This document shows, piece after piece, positions 32,949 to 42,900 of a DNA stretch of 64,000 nucleotides; positions within the stretch are counted from its first letter, which is position 1; every line of letters begins with the position of its first letter. The notes beneath the pieces were generated by a model. It was given only the letters and a program-made list of their open reading frames with translations. It was not told the DNA's origin and ran no database searches. Both the position numbers and the translations under genes were made by a program. Origin of the DNA: Streptomyces roseicoloratus (lineage in GTDB: Bacteria > Actinomycetota > Actinomycetes > Streptomycetales > Streptomycetaceae); assembly GCF_004117935.1 (NCBI RefSeq), contig NZ_SDOY01000142.1:62001-126000 (forward strand), in the 5' to 3' direction.

Positions 32949-33043
32949 GGCTTCCGGTTGTGCGGGCGGGGGGTGGCGCGGGCATTCCTGTCGTGCGGTC
33001 AGGGGGCGCGGGCATTCCGGTTGTGCGGGCGGGGGGTGGCGCG
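32949..33043. repeat. Three-copy tandem repeat of about 32 bases
   Basis: Units of 32, 30 and 33 bases, each starting GGC(A)TTCC and containing GTGCGG and GGGGG..GCGCG, follow directly on the membrane-protein stop. Units 1 and 3 are nearly identical; unit 2 is diverged. No coding role is apparent. Confidence 0.8.
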
Positions 33044-33156
33044 CGCACCGATTCGCCCCTTCCTTTACGTTGTCTTGACCCCCGTCAGCACAACCTTCCC
33101 GCCGCCACCAAAGCTTCACAGTCCCCCACTGGCGCGGCCCTCACCTGCGGTTTTCA

Positions 33157-34173
33157 ATGTTTCGCACCATGTCACTGCTCCGCGCCCTGATCGGCACCTC
33201 CCGCATGGTCCGGCACGCCCCGCGGCTCGCCGCCGCGCTGACGCCGGACGACGACGTGCTGCTCGACGCGCCGGACGGGCGGCTCGCCCCGGCACTGGTC
33301 GCCGCCGCGCTCGACGACCCGGAGCCGGCCGCCAAACTGCTCGCCACCACCCGCGACGCGGCCGAGTGGGAGGAGCGGGACCGCTACGTCACGCGGCTGA
33401 GCGCCTTCGCGTACCGCAGGGACGGCTGGCTGGAGCACTGGCTGTCGGCCGCGCCGCACGACCCGGACGCCCTGCTCGTCACCGCGCAGCTGGCGGTCCG
33501 CCGGGCCTGGGAGTCGCCGGCCAGGGCGGAACGGCTCCGCGAGCTCGGCCCGCTGATCGAGGCCGCCGCCGAGGCCGCGCCGCGCGACCCGGTGCCGTGG
33601 CGGCTCGCCCTGGACCACGCGCGCGGCACCCACGCCGGGCACACGGTCTTCGAGGCGCTGTGGGAGCAGGCCGTACGCCGCGCCCCGCACCACTACGGCA
33701 GCCATGTGGCCGCGCTGAAGTACCTGTCGGCGCAGTGGTACGGCTCGCACCGCGAGTGCTTCGACTTCGCCGAGCAGGCCGCGGAGGACGCGCTGCCCGG
33801 CTCGCTCGCCCAGGCACTGCCGGTGCGGGCGGCCTTCGCCCAGCTGCTCGCCGCCCCCGGGCGCGAGCACGGCGTGCGGGCCGGCCGGATCGACGCGGCG
33901 GCCGACCGGGCCCTCGCCCTGTCGGCGGAGTACCCGGCGGGCGCCCTGTGGCCGGCCGAGGTGCGCAACCTGCTCGTGCGCGTCCTCGTGGAGCGCGGCC
34001 GCTGGCACGACGCCCTGGCGGAGTTCGGCCGGATCGGGCCGCAGGCCAGCACGTTCCCGTGGACGCTGGTCGCCGAGGACCCGCTGCACGGCTTCCTGGA
34101 GGCACGCGCCCGCACGGTCCGGGAAGCGGCCCGGCGCATCCCGCTGGGCGCGGCCGCCGGGCCGGCCGCCTGA
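33157..34173 (+). CDS. Helical-repeat hypothetical protein
   Basis: A 338-residue, Ala/Leu/Arg/Glu-rich, apparently soluble protein. Helical hairpin-like segments recur (PDALLVTAQLAVRRAWES, DPVPWRLALDHARGT, HYGSHVAALKYLSAQWYG, LWPAEVRNLLVRVLVERGRWHDALAEFGRIG), resembling TPR or Sel1-type repeats. Two nearby ATGs (33157 and 33169) are possible starts; neither has a strong ribosome binding site. A short AT-richer stretch at 33050-33150 may hold the promoter. I recognise this as a common streptomycete hypothetical protein but know no function; protein-protein interaction is the best guess. Confidence 0.75.
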   Translation: MFRTMSLLRALIGTSRMVRHAPRLAAALTPDDDVLLDAPDGRLAPALVAAALDDPEPAAKLLATTRDAAEWEERDRYVTRLSAFAYRRDGWLEHWLSAAPHDPDALLVTAQLAVRRAWESPARAERLRELGPLIEAAAEAAPRDPVPWRLALDHARGTHAGHTVFEALWEQAVRRAPHHYGSHVAALKYLSAQWYGSHRECFDFAEQAAEDALPGSLAQALPVRAAFAQLLAAPGREHGVRAGRIDAAADRALALSAEYPAGALWPAEVRNLLVRVLVERGRWHDALAEFGRIGPQASTFPWTLVAEDPLHGFLEARARTVREAARRIPLGAAAGPAA

Positions 34174-34239
34174 GGTGTCCGCGCCGGTTGCGGGACGGGC
34201 CGACGGGGGCGCGCCCGGCGGCCATTACGCTTGACCGCT

Positions 34240-34977
34240 GTGACCACCGCCCGTCTGCCTCTCTTCCCGCTGAACACGGTGCTGTTCCCCGGGCTCGTGC
34301 TGCCGCTCAACGTCTTCGAGGAGCGGTATCGCGCCATGATGCGCGAACTGCTGCGCACGGACGAGTCCGAGCCGCGGCGCTTCGCCGTCGTGGCGATCCG
34401 CGACGGCCGTGAGGTCGCGCCGACGGCGCCGGGCCTCCCGGACCAGACGGCGCTGCCGGAGAAGGGACCCGCGGCCGGTTTCGGCCCGGACCCGGTCCAG
34501 GCCTTCCACCGCGTCGGCTGTGTGGCCGACGCCGCGTCGATCCGGCAGCGCGCGGACGGCGGCTTCGAGGTGATGGTCACCGGCACCGTCCGCGTGCGGC
34601 TGCTCTCCGTCGACGCGAGCGGGCCTTTCCTCACCGCGGAGGTCGAGGAGATCCCCGAGGAGCAGGGCGAGGAGGCGGACGCGCTCGCGGAGAGCGTGCT
34701 GCGCGCCTTCCGCTCGTACCAGAAGCGGCTCGCGGGCGCCCGGGAACGGTCGATGACGACGAGCGAACTGCCGGACGACCCCTCGGTCGTGTCGTACCTG
34801 GTCGCCGCGGCGGCCGTGCTCGACATCCCGGCCAAGCAGCGGCTGCTCCAGGCACCGGACACGGCGACCCGGCTGCGCGAGGAACTCACCCTGCTCCGCT
34901 CGGAGACGGCGGTGCTCCGCCACCTCCCGTCGCTGCCCGCGGTGGACCTCACGCGCGCGCCGACCAGCCCGAACTGA
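34240..34977 (+). CDS. LON N-terminal-domain (peptidase S16 substrate-binding) protein
   Basis: A 245-residue protein consisting of the Lon substrate-binding domain without ATPase or protease parts. Motifs: LPLFPLNTVLFPGLVLPLNVFEERYRAMMREL at the start (positions about 5-36) and GRVG-like HRVGCVADAASIRQRADGGFEVMVTGTVRVRLL in the middle. A helical C-terminal half follows. The GTG at 34240 is preferred over an upstream TTG at 34231. It lies 11 bases before the ybaK-like gene, so the pair is likely co-transcribed. Stand-alone LON-domain proteins have no assigned biochemical role. Confidence 0.88.
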   Translation: MTTARLPLFPLNTVLFPGLVLPLNVFEERYRAMMRELLRTDESEPRRFAVVAIRDGREVAPTAPGLPDQTALPEKGPAAGFGPDPVQAFHRVGCVADAASIRQRADGGFEVMVTGTVRVRLLSVDASGPFLTAEVEEIPEEQGEEADALAESVLRAFRSYQKRLAGARERSMTTSELPDDPSVVSYLVAAAAVLDIPAKQRLLQAPDTATRLREELTLLRSETAVLRHLPSLPAVDLTRAPTSPN

Positions 34978-34988
34978 GCGAGGAACCC

Positions 34989-35486
34989 GTGGCGAAGAAG
35001 CAGAAGAAGAACGGCGGCGGCACCCCGGCGACGGTGGCGCTGACGGCCGCGGGCACGCCGTACACGCTGCACGCGTACGAGCACGACCCGGCGACCGCGT
35101 CGTACGGCGAGGAGGCGGCCGAGGCCCTGGGCGTCTCCCCCGACCGGGTGTTCAAGACCCTGGTCGCCGACGTGGACGGCGAGCTCACGGTCGCCGTCGT
35201 CCCGGTCGCCGGCCAGCTCGACCTGAAGGCACTGGCCGCGGCGGTCGGCGGCAAGCGGGCGGCGATGGCGGACCCTGCGGCGGCCGAACGCACCACCGGC
35301 TACGTGCGCGGCGGCATCTCCCCGCTGGGCCAGCGCAAGCGCCTGCGCACGGTCCTGGACGACTCGGCCTCCGGCCACGAGACGATCTGCGTCTCGGCGG
35401 GCCGCCGCGGTCTGGAGGTCGAACTGTCCCCGAAGGACCTGGCGACCCTGACGAACGCGGTCCTGGCGCCGATCGGGCGCGGCTGA
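34989..35486 (+). CDS. ybaK: YbaK-type Cys-tRNA(Pro) deacylase
   Basis: A 165-residue editing protein of the YbaK/EbsC family that hydrolyses Cys wrongly attached to tRNA(Pro). The essential lysine is Lys56 in RVFKTLVADV; other family motifs include GKRAAMADPAAAERTTGYVRGGISPLGQ and the closing CVSAGRRGLEVELSP. GTG start follows GAGGAACCC. It follows the LON-domain gene by 11 bases and faces a DUF2567 gene. Confidence 0.92.
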   Translation: MAKKQKKNGGGTPATVALTAAGTPYTLHAYEHDPATASYGEEAAEALGVSPDRVFKTLVADVDGELTVAVVPVAGQLDLKALAAAVGGKRAAMADPAAAERTTGYVRGGISPLGQRKRLRTVLDDSASGHETICVSAGRRGLEVELSPKDLATLTNAVLAPIGRG

Positions 35487-35531
35487 CCGCGCGCCGGCGC
35501 GGCACCGGGGCCGCTCCCCGCCGTCGTCCGC

Positions 35532-36191
35532 TCAGCCCTGCGGCGCCGCGGGCGGCGTCTGGTGCGGCGCCGGCTCGGTCCAGGTCGTCCCGTCGTCCTC
35601 CGGCTCCGGGTCGCGCGGGCCGAACAGGGCCGTCAGGCCCAGGTGGACGAGCATCGCGGCGATCGGCCAGGCCAGCAGCGCCGCTGCGCCCATCTTGAGT
35701 TCCAGCGGCGCCTCGAAGACGACGTCGGGACCGACCGCCTTGGCGTGCCCGACGACGTCGCGGTCCGGGCCGAACCAGACGCCCACGCCCCAGGCGAGCA
35801 GTGAGCCGAGGACACCGCCGGCCGCGAGGCCGAGGACGAGGGCGATGCCGCCGTGCCGGTGGATCAGGAACACCAGGGCTGCGGCCAGCGCGCCGAAGCC
35901 GAGGGCGAGGAGGACGAAGGTGCCGTCCATCCCGATGGCCGACTCGCCTTCGCTGTTCTTGAGGTAGACGGCCTTGCCGTCGGAGAACAGCGTCACCCGC
36001 GGCGCGAGCCACAGCCACAGCAGACCGAGCAGCAACCCGCCCGCCACGGACGCGGCGACCACCACGGCGGACTGCCGCAACTCGGTCGCCGTGCTCGGGG
36101 CGCCGCCCGATGCGGGCGGCACCGGCTCGGGCGCGGGCCAGGCGGAGTCGTGCGGCGGCGGCTGGTGCGGCGGAGTCAGAGGTGCGGTCAC
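35532..36191 (-). CDS. DUF2567 membrane protein
   Basis: A 219-residue protein with a Pro-rich N-terminus (1-38), then four membrane helices (about 42-64, 90-110, 115-138, 165-188) and an acidic, Pro-rich tail. An extracytoplasmic segment between helices 1 and 2 includes WLAPRVTLFSDGKAVYLKNSEGESAIGMDG, the recognisable DUF2567 part. Function unknown. It lies between ybaK (convergent) and an ABC transporter pair on the same strand. Confidence 0.82.
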   Translation of the reverse strand: MTAPLTPPHQPPPHDSAWPAPEPVPPASGGAPSTATELRQSAVVVAASVAGGLLLGLLWLWLAPRVTLFSDGKAVYLKNSEGESAIGMDGTFVLLALGFGALAAALVFLIHRHGGIALVLGLAAGGVLGSLLAWGVGVWFGPDRDVVGHAKAVGPDVVFEAPLELKMGAAALLAWPIAAMLVHLGLTALFGPRDPEPEDDGTTWTEPAPHQTPPAAPQG

Positions 36192-36251
36192 GACGCCATC
36201 GTGCCAGGTGCGGCTGTGAGCCGCCTCAGCGGACCTGGGCCCGGGCGGCGC

Positions 36252-37079
36252 TCAGCGGACCGCGGCCCTCCGGTACGCCCGGGTGGCGACCGCGAGCGAG
36301 ACGACGCCCACCGCCCCGCACACCGCGAGGTCGAGGCAGACCGCCGTCCAGTCCGGGTGGGTGTCGAAGGTACGGGCCAGGGCCTCCACCCCGTACGTGG
36401 AGGGCAGCAGGTCCCGTGCCCAGCCGATCGGGCCGGGCAGCCGCTCGGCGGGGAGCACGCCGAGCAGCAGCGCCGCCGACATGCCGAGCTGGCCGAGCAG
36501 GGTGGCGAGCTCCTGCCGCGGGGCGAGCAGGCCGAGCGCCGCGCCGAGACCGGAGAGCGCGGCCCCGGACAGCGGCACCACGGCCGCGAGGATCCACAGG
36601 TGGCCGAGCGGCAGCCCGAAGAGCAGCGAGCCGGCGACCGCGGTCACCAGCGTCCCGGGCACGGTGAAGGAGGCGTACGCGCCGGCCGCACCGAGCACCA
36701 CGGCCGCGGGCGGCACGGGCAGCGTCGCGTAGTGGTCGAGCCCGCCGCTCGCGCGCAGCTGTCCGAAGTACTGGGCGAGCAGGTTGAGCGCCACGAAGGC
36801 GACGACGAGCACGGCGGAGCCGGCGACCACGGCGCGGGCCTCCGAACCGCCGTCGACGACGCCCCGCATCAGGACCATGATCCCGATCGACTGGAAGGTC
36901 GCCACGAAGAGCAGCGGGATCCGGGCGACCCGGGCGCGCGAGAGCTGGGCGCGGTAGACCGCGCCGAGCGCGGGGAACAGCCGGGCGCGCGGGGCGAGCG
37001 GGGCCGCGTCCGGCTCCTCGTCGCGGGGCCGGCCGACGGGCACGCCGGCGGTGACGGCCTCGGCGGGCAGGGTGCTCAA
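36252..37079 (-). CDS. ABC transporter permease
   Basis: A 275-residue ABC-2-type permease with about six membrane helices, lying 61 bases after the ATPase gene at 37141-38121. The best start is a TTG at 37079 (MSTLPAEAV) with AGGAG nine bases upstream. A 22-codon frame from the ATG overlapping the ATPase stop ends exactly at this TTG (AGTTGA), which could be a translational coupling device. The substrate is unknown; drug or lipid export is usual for this type. Confidence 0.87.
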   Translation of the reverse strand: MSTLPAEAVTAGVPVGRPRDEEPDAAPLAPRARLFPALGAVYRAQLSRARVARIPLLFVATFQSIGIMVLMRGVVDGGSEARAVVAGSAVLVVAFVALNLLAQYFGQLRASGGLDHYATLPVPPAAVVLGAAGAYASFTVPGTLVTAVAGSLLFGLPLGHLWILAAVVPLSGAALSGLGAALGLLAPRQELATLLGQLGMSAALLLGVLPAERLPGPIGWARDLLPSTYGVEALARTFDTHPDWTAVCLDLAVCGAVGVVSLAVATRAYRRAAVR

Positions 37080-37140
37080 CTCGTCCAGCTCCTGACGGTC
37101 GACACGGACACGTACACGCTCGGGAACGTCACAGGGCGCG

Positions 37141-38121
37141 TCATGCCTTCACCAGTCCCCGGGTCTCGCCGCCGAGCGCCAGGTACACGTCCTCCAGGCT
37201 GGGCGTCGCCAGGGTGAAGTCGTCCAGGGCCGCGAAGGCCGCCCCGCCGGTCACCGCGGCGACGGCGGCGCGGGCCTCGTCCGGGGCGAGCCGGAGCACC
37301 CAGCGGCGGCCGGACTCCTGCGCGGAGGTGCGCAGCGCGGCGACCTCGGGGACGTCCAGCGGGGCGCGCTCGCGCCAGACGAGTTCGACCCGCACCTCGC
37401 CGGCGACGCGCTCCTTCAGTCCGGCGGGGGTGTCGCAGGCGATGACCCGGCCGCGGTCGAGGACGGCGACCCGGTCGAGGACGGTCTCGGCCTCGATGAC
37501 GTTGTGGGTGACGAGCAGGACGGTGGTGCCGCGGTCGGCGCGCCGCCGGTCGACGGCGGCCCAGACGGCGCGGCGGGCGACCGGGTCCATGCCGGTGGTG
37601 GGTTCGTCGAGGACGAGGACGGGCCGCTCGCCGACGAGGGCGGCGGCGACGCAGGCGAGCCGGCGCTGGCCGCCGGAGAGCTTCTTGAGGGGCCGGCCGG
37701 CGAGCTCGCCGAGTCCCAGCTCGTCGAGGACGGCGTCGCGCTCGGCGCGGGCCTCGCGGGTGCCGAGGCCGCGCAGCCGGCCGGTGGTCTCGGCGGCGAG
37801 GGCGACGGTCAGCTCGTCGAGGGCCGTGGACTCCTGGCCGAGGTAGGCGAGGAGCCGGGAGGCGCGCTCGGGGTGGCGGACCAGGTCGTGGCCGAGCATC
37901 CGGACGGAGCCGGAGTCGGGGCGCATGAGGCCGGTGAGCTGGCGGACGAGGGTGGACTTGCCGGCGCCGTTGGGGCCGAGCAGGCCGAAGATCTCGCCGC
38001 CGCGCACATCGAGGCTGATCCCGTCGGTGGCCCGTACCTCGGGGGTCGCGGGCGTGCCGCGTCTGCCGCGTGTGGCGGGGTACGTCTTCACCAGGTCCCG
38101 CACCGCGCACACCGTACTCAC
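37141..38121 (-). CDS. ABC transporter ATP-binding protein
   Basis: A 326-residue drug-exporter-type ATPase. Walker A GPNGAGKST (49-57), Q-loop LGQESTALDELTV, signature LSGGQ in LKKLSGGQRRLACVAAAL, Walker B VLVLDEPTTGMD and the switch His in LLVTHN are intact. The last ~100 residues form the regulatory extension of DrrA-like ATPases. The GTG at 38121 lies 11 bases after the NYN-domain stop and lacks a Shine-Dalgarno, so translation may be coupled. It pairs with the permease at 36252-37079. Confidence 0.93.
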   Translation of the reverse strand: MSTVCAVRDLVKTYPATRGRRGTPATPEVRATDGISLDVRGGEIFGLLGPNGAGKSTLVRQLTGLMRPDSGSVRMLGHDLVRHPERASRLLAYLGQESTALDELTVALAAETTGRLRGLGTREARAERDAVLDELGLGELAGRPLKKLSGGQRRLACVAAALVGERPVLVLDEPTTGMDPVARRAVWAAVDRRRADRGTTVLLVTHNVIEAETVLDRVAVLDRGRVIACDTPAGLKERVAGEVRVELVWRERAPLDVPEVAALRTSAQESGRRWVLRLAPDEARAAVAAVTGGAAFAALDDFTLATPSLEDVYLALGGETRGLVKA

Positions 38122-38132
38122 AAGGGAGGAGC

Positions 38133-39422
38133 CTACGGGGTCCCCCGGCTCTCCTCGGGCCCGGGGGCGTGCTGCGCGGCGGCGTGGACGTCGATCTCGC
38201 GCCAGAAACCGGCCCGGATCGCGTAGCGGTCGTGCTCGTCGATCTGGTCGTCCTTGTGGGCGAGCAGGCCGAAGCGGGCCGCGTAGCGGAGCAGTTCGCC
38301 GTCGATGCGGTGCGGGATGCGCGGGTACATGGTGGCGAGCTTGGGAACGTGGCCGGGCTCCGGGAGCCGGTCGAGCCAGCGGCGGGCGAAGACCTGGCCG
38401 ACCTCGTAGGGGTCGCCGCCGACGGTGGTGATGTCCTCCTCGCGGTCGGCCCAGCGCTGCTCGGCGCTGGTGAGCTGGGCGAGGGTGGGCAGGGACGCGG
38501 TCTCGGCGGGTTCGCCGAGGGGCGGGGCGGGGCGGTCGATCCAGCCCCGGTCTGAGGACCAGCGCAGGGTGGCGCCGTGTGTGTGGGGCGCGGCGGCCGG
38601 GGCGGAGGCGCGCAGGGCGGCGAGGTCCTTGGGGGTGGGGACGGTCTTGTGGGAGGCGGGCGCCGGGACGGCGGCACCACCCGCCGGTTCGGCGGCGGGG
38701 GCCCGGTCGGCGTCCGGGGTGCCGGCGGGGGCGGCGGGCGCGGCGGAGCCGTTGTGCCGGGTCGCGGCGGCCCGCTCGGCGGAGGCGGCGAGGGCGGACT
38801 CGGGCAGCGGGGCGGAGAGGATGGCGGCGATCTCGGGGCGGGGCGCGGGCGGCGGGGCGCACGGTCCGGTGAGCTCCCTGGGGCGGATGGCCCGGGTGAT
38901 CCAGACCCGGTCGAGGACGCGCCGCTCGTCGGCCTCGGCGACCAGGTCCTCGGACTGGTTGTAGTCGCCGTCGGCGGCCTGGACGGCCCACAGGTGGACG
39001 GCGACGCCGTGTTCCTTGGCGGACATCAGGCCGGGCAGCAGGTCGCCGTCGCCGGTGACGAGGACGATGTCGGAGCAGGCGCGGTTGCGGGAGAGCTCGG
39101 TGAGCTCGGTGTGCATGGCCGCGTCGACGCCCTTCTGGGCCCAGCGGCCGTCGCTGCGGGTCAGGGCTCCCAGCCGGACGGTGACACGGGGCATGACGCG
39201 CAGCCGGCGGTGCTCGGGCTGCGGCACCCGGTCGGGTGCTCCGTCGAACCAGTAGATCCGCAGCAGCGGCTGCTGGGTGTCGGCCTCGGCGCGTTCGCGC
39301 AGCTGCTGGACGAGCGCGGCGTGGTCGACGGTGATCCGCGAGCGGGCCGGTTCTCCGGCGAGGAGGCTGGCGGCGGCGCCAAGGAGGTAGCCGGCATCCA
39401 CCAGGACGACGCATCGGTCCAC
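38133..39422 (-). CDS. NYN-domain (PIN-like) putative RNase
   Basis: A 429-residue protein with an N-terminal NYN/LabA-type nuclease fold: CVVLVDAGYLLGAAAS (Asp9), KGVDAAMHTELTEL and DIVLVTGDGDLLPGL supply the conserved acidic residues. A low-complexity Pro/Ala middle (about 210-300) links to a C-terminal domain (about 320-420) with VGGDPYEVGQVFARRWLDRL and YPRIPHRIDGELLRYAA, resembling an OST-HTH/LOTUS-like module. Probably a metal-dependent RNase. The GTG at 39422 follows AGAGGGTGGAACAC; a GTG at 39431 overlaps that site and is less likely. Confidence 0.87.
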   Translation of the reverse strand: MDRCVVLVDAGYLLGAAASLLAGEPARSRITVDHAALVQQLRERAEADTQQPLLRIYWFDGAPDRVPQPEHRRLRVMPRVTVRLGALTRSDGRWAQKGVDAAMHTELTELSRNRACSDIVLVTGDGDLLPGLMSAKEHGVAVHLWAVQAADGDYNQSEDLVAEADERRVLDRVWITRAIRPRELTGPCAPPPAPRPEIAAILSAPLPESALAASAERAAATRHNGSAAPAAPAGTPDADRAPAAEPAGGAAVPAPASHKTVPTPKDLAALRASAPAAAPHTHGATLRWSSDRGWIDRPAPPLGEPAETASLPTLAQLTSAEQRWADREEDITTVGGDPYEVGQVFARRWLDRLPEPGHVPKLATMYPRIPHRIDGELLRYAARFGLLAHKDDQIDEHDRYAIRAGFWREIDVHAAAQHAPGPEESRGTP

Positions 39423-39692
39423 GTGTTCCACCCTCTTTCGGAAAGCGCTTCGGGAAACTTCGGGAAGCCCTGCGGGAACCTCGGGATCGGAAGTGCTCCG
39501 GGTTCCTCCGAGTCTGCCCGACCGCGATGGGGTTGACGTCCGGAACTGGATCATCGGCGTGGCGGATCTCACGCGGAAGCGCCCGGAGGCGGCGCTCACC
39601 GTCCGTAATGATCCAAAATGCGGCGCTTCCTGCCGTGTGTGAGTCTGGCAGCGGCCCTGGCCCCCACACCCCTTTGAGGAGGCATCATCACC

Positions 39693-39866
39693 ATGGCCAA
39701 GAACCGGAAGCAGGACCGCAGTCAGCAGCGCGGCTCGCAGGCCGAGCGCGGTGCGCAGCAGGCCCAGCAGTCTTCGATGGAGTCCCAGGCCGAGCACCGC
39801 GCCACCCAGATCACCCCGGGTGACGTGGCCCGCAAGGGCCGGCAGAAGCGTTTCGGCCACAACTGA
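39693..39866 (+). CDS. Conserved 57-residue hydrophilic protein
   Basis: A short gene with a very strong ribosome binding site (TGAGGAGGCATC) eight bases before its ATG. The product begins MAKNRKQDRSQQRGSQAE, is rich in Gln, Arg, Ser and Lys, and ends KGRQKRFGHN. It is basic, likely unstructured, with no membrane segment. It is an isolated unit between the divergent NYN gene and a perfect terminator hairpin. I recall similar 50-60-residue proteins in streptomycetes, without known function; its basic make-up would suit nucleic-acid or ribosome binding, which is only a guess. Confidence 0.8.
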   Translation: MAKNRKQDRSQQRGSQAERGAQQAQQSSMESQAEHRATQITPGDVARKGRQKRFGHN

Positions 39867-39908
39867 CGAGCCGACGGCGGAGAAGCCGACGGCACGCAGC
39901 CGACGGCA

Positions 39909-39942
39909 AAGGGGCGCGCCCGTGACGACGGGCGCGCCCCTT
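39909..39942. terminator. Perfect 15-base-pair hairpin between small protein and dnaE
   Basis: AAGGGGCGCGCCCGT pairs perfectly with 39928-39942 around a GACG loop, with A and T flanks on both sides. It is placed to terminate both the 57-residue gene (plus) and dnaE (minus). Confidence 0.9.
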
Positions 39943-39981
39943 GCGCGTACGGCGGAGGCCGGGCGTCCGGCAGTTCTGTGC

Positions 39982-42900
39982 CTAGCCGGCCAGGCAGGAC
40001 GGGCCGAGCAGCACCTTGAGGTCGCCGAAGAGCGCCGGGTCGGGCTGGACCCGGTGCCGGTCGAGCCGGAGCACGGTGGTCGAGCGGGGCCCCTGGAGCT
40101 TGATCCTCACCTCGGTGTTGCCCTTGTGGTGCTGGAGGATCTCGCCCAGCCGGCTGATCATCGGCGGGGTGACCTTGACCGTCGGGATGGTGAGGATGAC
40201 CGGCGCGTTGGTGCCCGCGTTCGACAGGTCGGGGACCATCAGCTCCATGGCGACCAGGCGGGGGACGTCCTCGCGCTTGTCGAGCCGGCCCTTGACGAAG
40301 ACGACCGCGTCCTCGACCAGCTGGGTGGAGACCAGCTGGTAGGTGGCCGGGAAGAACATGCACTCGATGGAGCCGGCCAGGTCCTCGACGGTGGCGATGG
40401 CCCAGGCGTTGCCCTGCTTGGTCATCTTCCGCTGGAGGCCGGAGATGATGCCGCCGATGGTGACGACCGCGCCGTCCGCGTGTTCGCCGCCGGTGAGCTG
40501 GGAGATGCCGGCGTCGGTCTTGTCGGACAGGACGTGCTCGAGGCCGAAGAGCGGGTGGTCGGAGACGTAGAGGCCGAGCATCTCGCGCTCCTGGGCCAGC
40601 AGGTAGGACTTCTCCCACTCGACGTCGGAGAACTCGACGTCGAGGCCGAAGCCCGGCTCGTCGGTGCCCTCGTCGCCCATGCCGCCGAACAGGTCGAACT
40701 GTCCCTCGGCCTCCTTGCGCTTGACCGCCACCACGGTGTCGATCATGGGTTCGTGCTGGGCGACCAGGCCCTTGCGGGTGTGGCCCATGGTGTCGAAGGC
40801 GCCGGCCTTGATCAGCGACTCGATGGTCCGCTTGTTGCAGACGACGGCCTCGACCTTGTCCAGGAAGTCCGGGAAGGAGCTGTACTTCCCCTTGCTCTTG
40901 CGGGTCCTGATGATCGACTCGACGACGTTGGCGCCGACGTTGCGGACGGCGGTGAGGCCGAAGAGGATCACGTCGTCGCCCTGGGCGGCGAAGTTCGACT
41001 CGGACTCGTTGACGTTCGGCGGGAGCACCTTGATGCCCATGCGGCGGCACTCGTTCAGGTAGACGGCGGACTTGTCCTTGTCGTCCTTGACCGAGGTGAG
41101 CAGTCCCGCCATGTACTCGGCGGGGTAGTTCGCCTTGAGGTAGGCGGTCCAGTAGGAGACCAGGCCGTACGCGGCGGAGTGCGCCTTGTTGAAGGCGTAG
41201 CCGGCGAACGGGACCAGGACGTCCCAGAGGGCCTGGATGGCCTCGTCGCTGTAGCCGTTCTTCTGGGCGCCGGCCTGGAAGATGGTGAAGTTCTTCGCCA
41301 GCTCGTCGGGCTTCTTCTTGCCCATGACGCGGCGGAGGATGTCGGCCTCGCCGAGCGAGTAGCCGGCGATGATCTGGGCGGCCTTCTGGACCTGCTCCTG
41401 GTAGACGATCAGGCCGTAGGTGACGTCGAGGACCTCCTTGAGGGGCTCCTCCAGCTCCGGGTGGATCGGAGTGATCTCCTGCTGGCCGTTCTTGCGCAGG
41501 GCGTAGTTCGTGTGCGAGTTCATGCCCATCGGGCCCGGGCGGTAGAGCGCGGACACGGCGGAGATGTCTTCGAAGTTGTCGGGCTTCATCAGCCGCAGCA
41601 GGGACCGCATGGGTCCGCCGTCGAACTGGAAGACGCCGAGGGTGTCACCGCGCTGGAGCAGTTCGAAGGTCTTCGGGTCGTCCAGCGGCAGGGCGAGCAG
41701 GTCGAGCTCGACGCCCTTGTTGGCCTTCACCATCTTGACGGCGTCGTCCATGATGGTGAGGTTGCGCAGGCCGAGGAAGTCCATCTTCAGCAGGCCGAGC
41801 GACTCGCACTGCGGGTAGTCCCACTGCGTGATGGTGACGCCGTCGGTGTGCCGCACCCAGATCGGGGCGTGGTCGACGATCGGCTCGCTGGACATGATCA
41901 CGCCGGCCGCGTGCACGCCCATCTGCCGGACCAGGCCCTCGACGCCCTTGGCGGTGTCGATCACCTTCTTCACGTCCGGCTCGTTCTCGTACATCGCCCG
42001 GATCTCGCCCGCCTCGCTGTAGCGCGGGTGGGAGGGGTTGGTGATGCCGTCGAGGTCGATGCCCTTGCCGAGGACGTCGGCGGGCATGGCCTTGGTGAGC
42101 CGGTCGCCCATCGCGTACGGGTAGCCGAGGACGCGGGCGGAGTCCTTGATCGCGTTCTTGGCCTTGATCTTGCCGTACGTGCCGATCATGGCGACCTTGT
42201 CGGCGCCGTACTTCTCGGTCACGTACCGGATCACCTCGACGCGCCTGCGCTCGTCGAAGTCGATGTCGACATCGGGCATCGAGATGCGCTCGGGGTTGAG
42301 GAAGCGCTCGAAGATCAGGCCGTGCGGGATCGGGTCGAGGTCGGTGATGCCCATGGCGTACGCGACGATCGAGCCGGCCGCGGAGCCTCGGCCGGGGCCG
42401 ACGGCGATGCCCTGCTTCTTCGCCCACATGATGAAGTCGGCGACGACGAGGAAGTAGCCCGGGAAGCCCATCGAGATGATGGTGTCCATCTCGTACTCGA
42501 CCTGCCGCATGCGGTCCTCGGGGATGCCGTCCGGGAAGCGCCGGTGCATGCCCCGCATGGTCTCCTCGCGGAACCAGGAGACCTCGGTGTAGCCCTCGGG
42601 GATGTCGAACTTCGGCATGAGGTCGCGCTTCTCGAACATGCCGGTGGTGTCGATCTGCTCGGCGACGAGCAGGGTGTTGCGGCAGCCCTCCTGCCAGGCG
42701 TCCGAGGAGTCGACGGCGTACATCTCGTCCGTGGACTTCAGGTAGTAGCCGGTGCCGTCGAACTTGAAGCGGTCCGGGTCCGAGAGGTTCTTGCCGGTCT
42801 GGATGCACAGCAGGGCGTCGTGGGCGGCGGCCTCGTGCGCGTACGTGTAGTGCGAGTCGTTGGTGACCAGCGGCGGGATGCCGAGCTTCTTGCCGATCTC

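Noticed and set aside
36110..37217. Long plus-strand frames opposite the ABC permease
   Set aside because: The minus strand has a clear permease with membrane helices and operon context; the plus-strand translation is an Arg/Gly-rich shadow.
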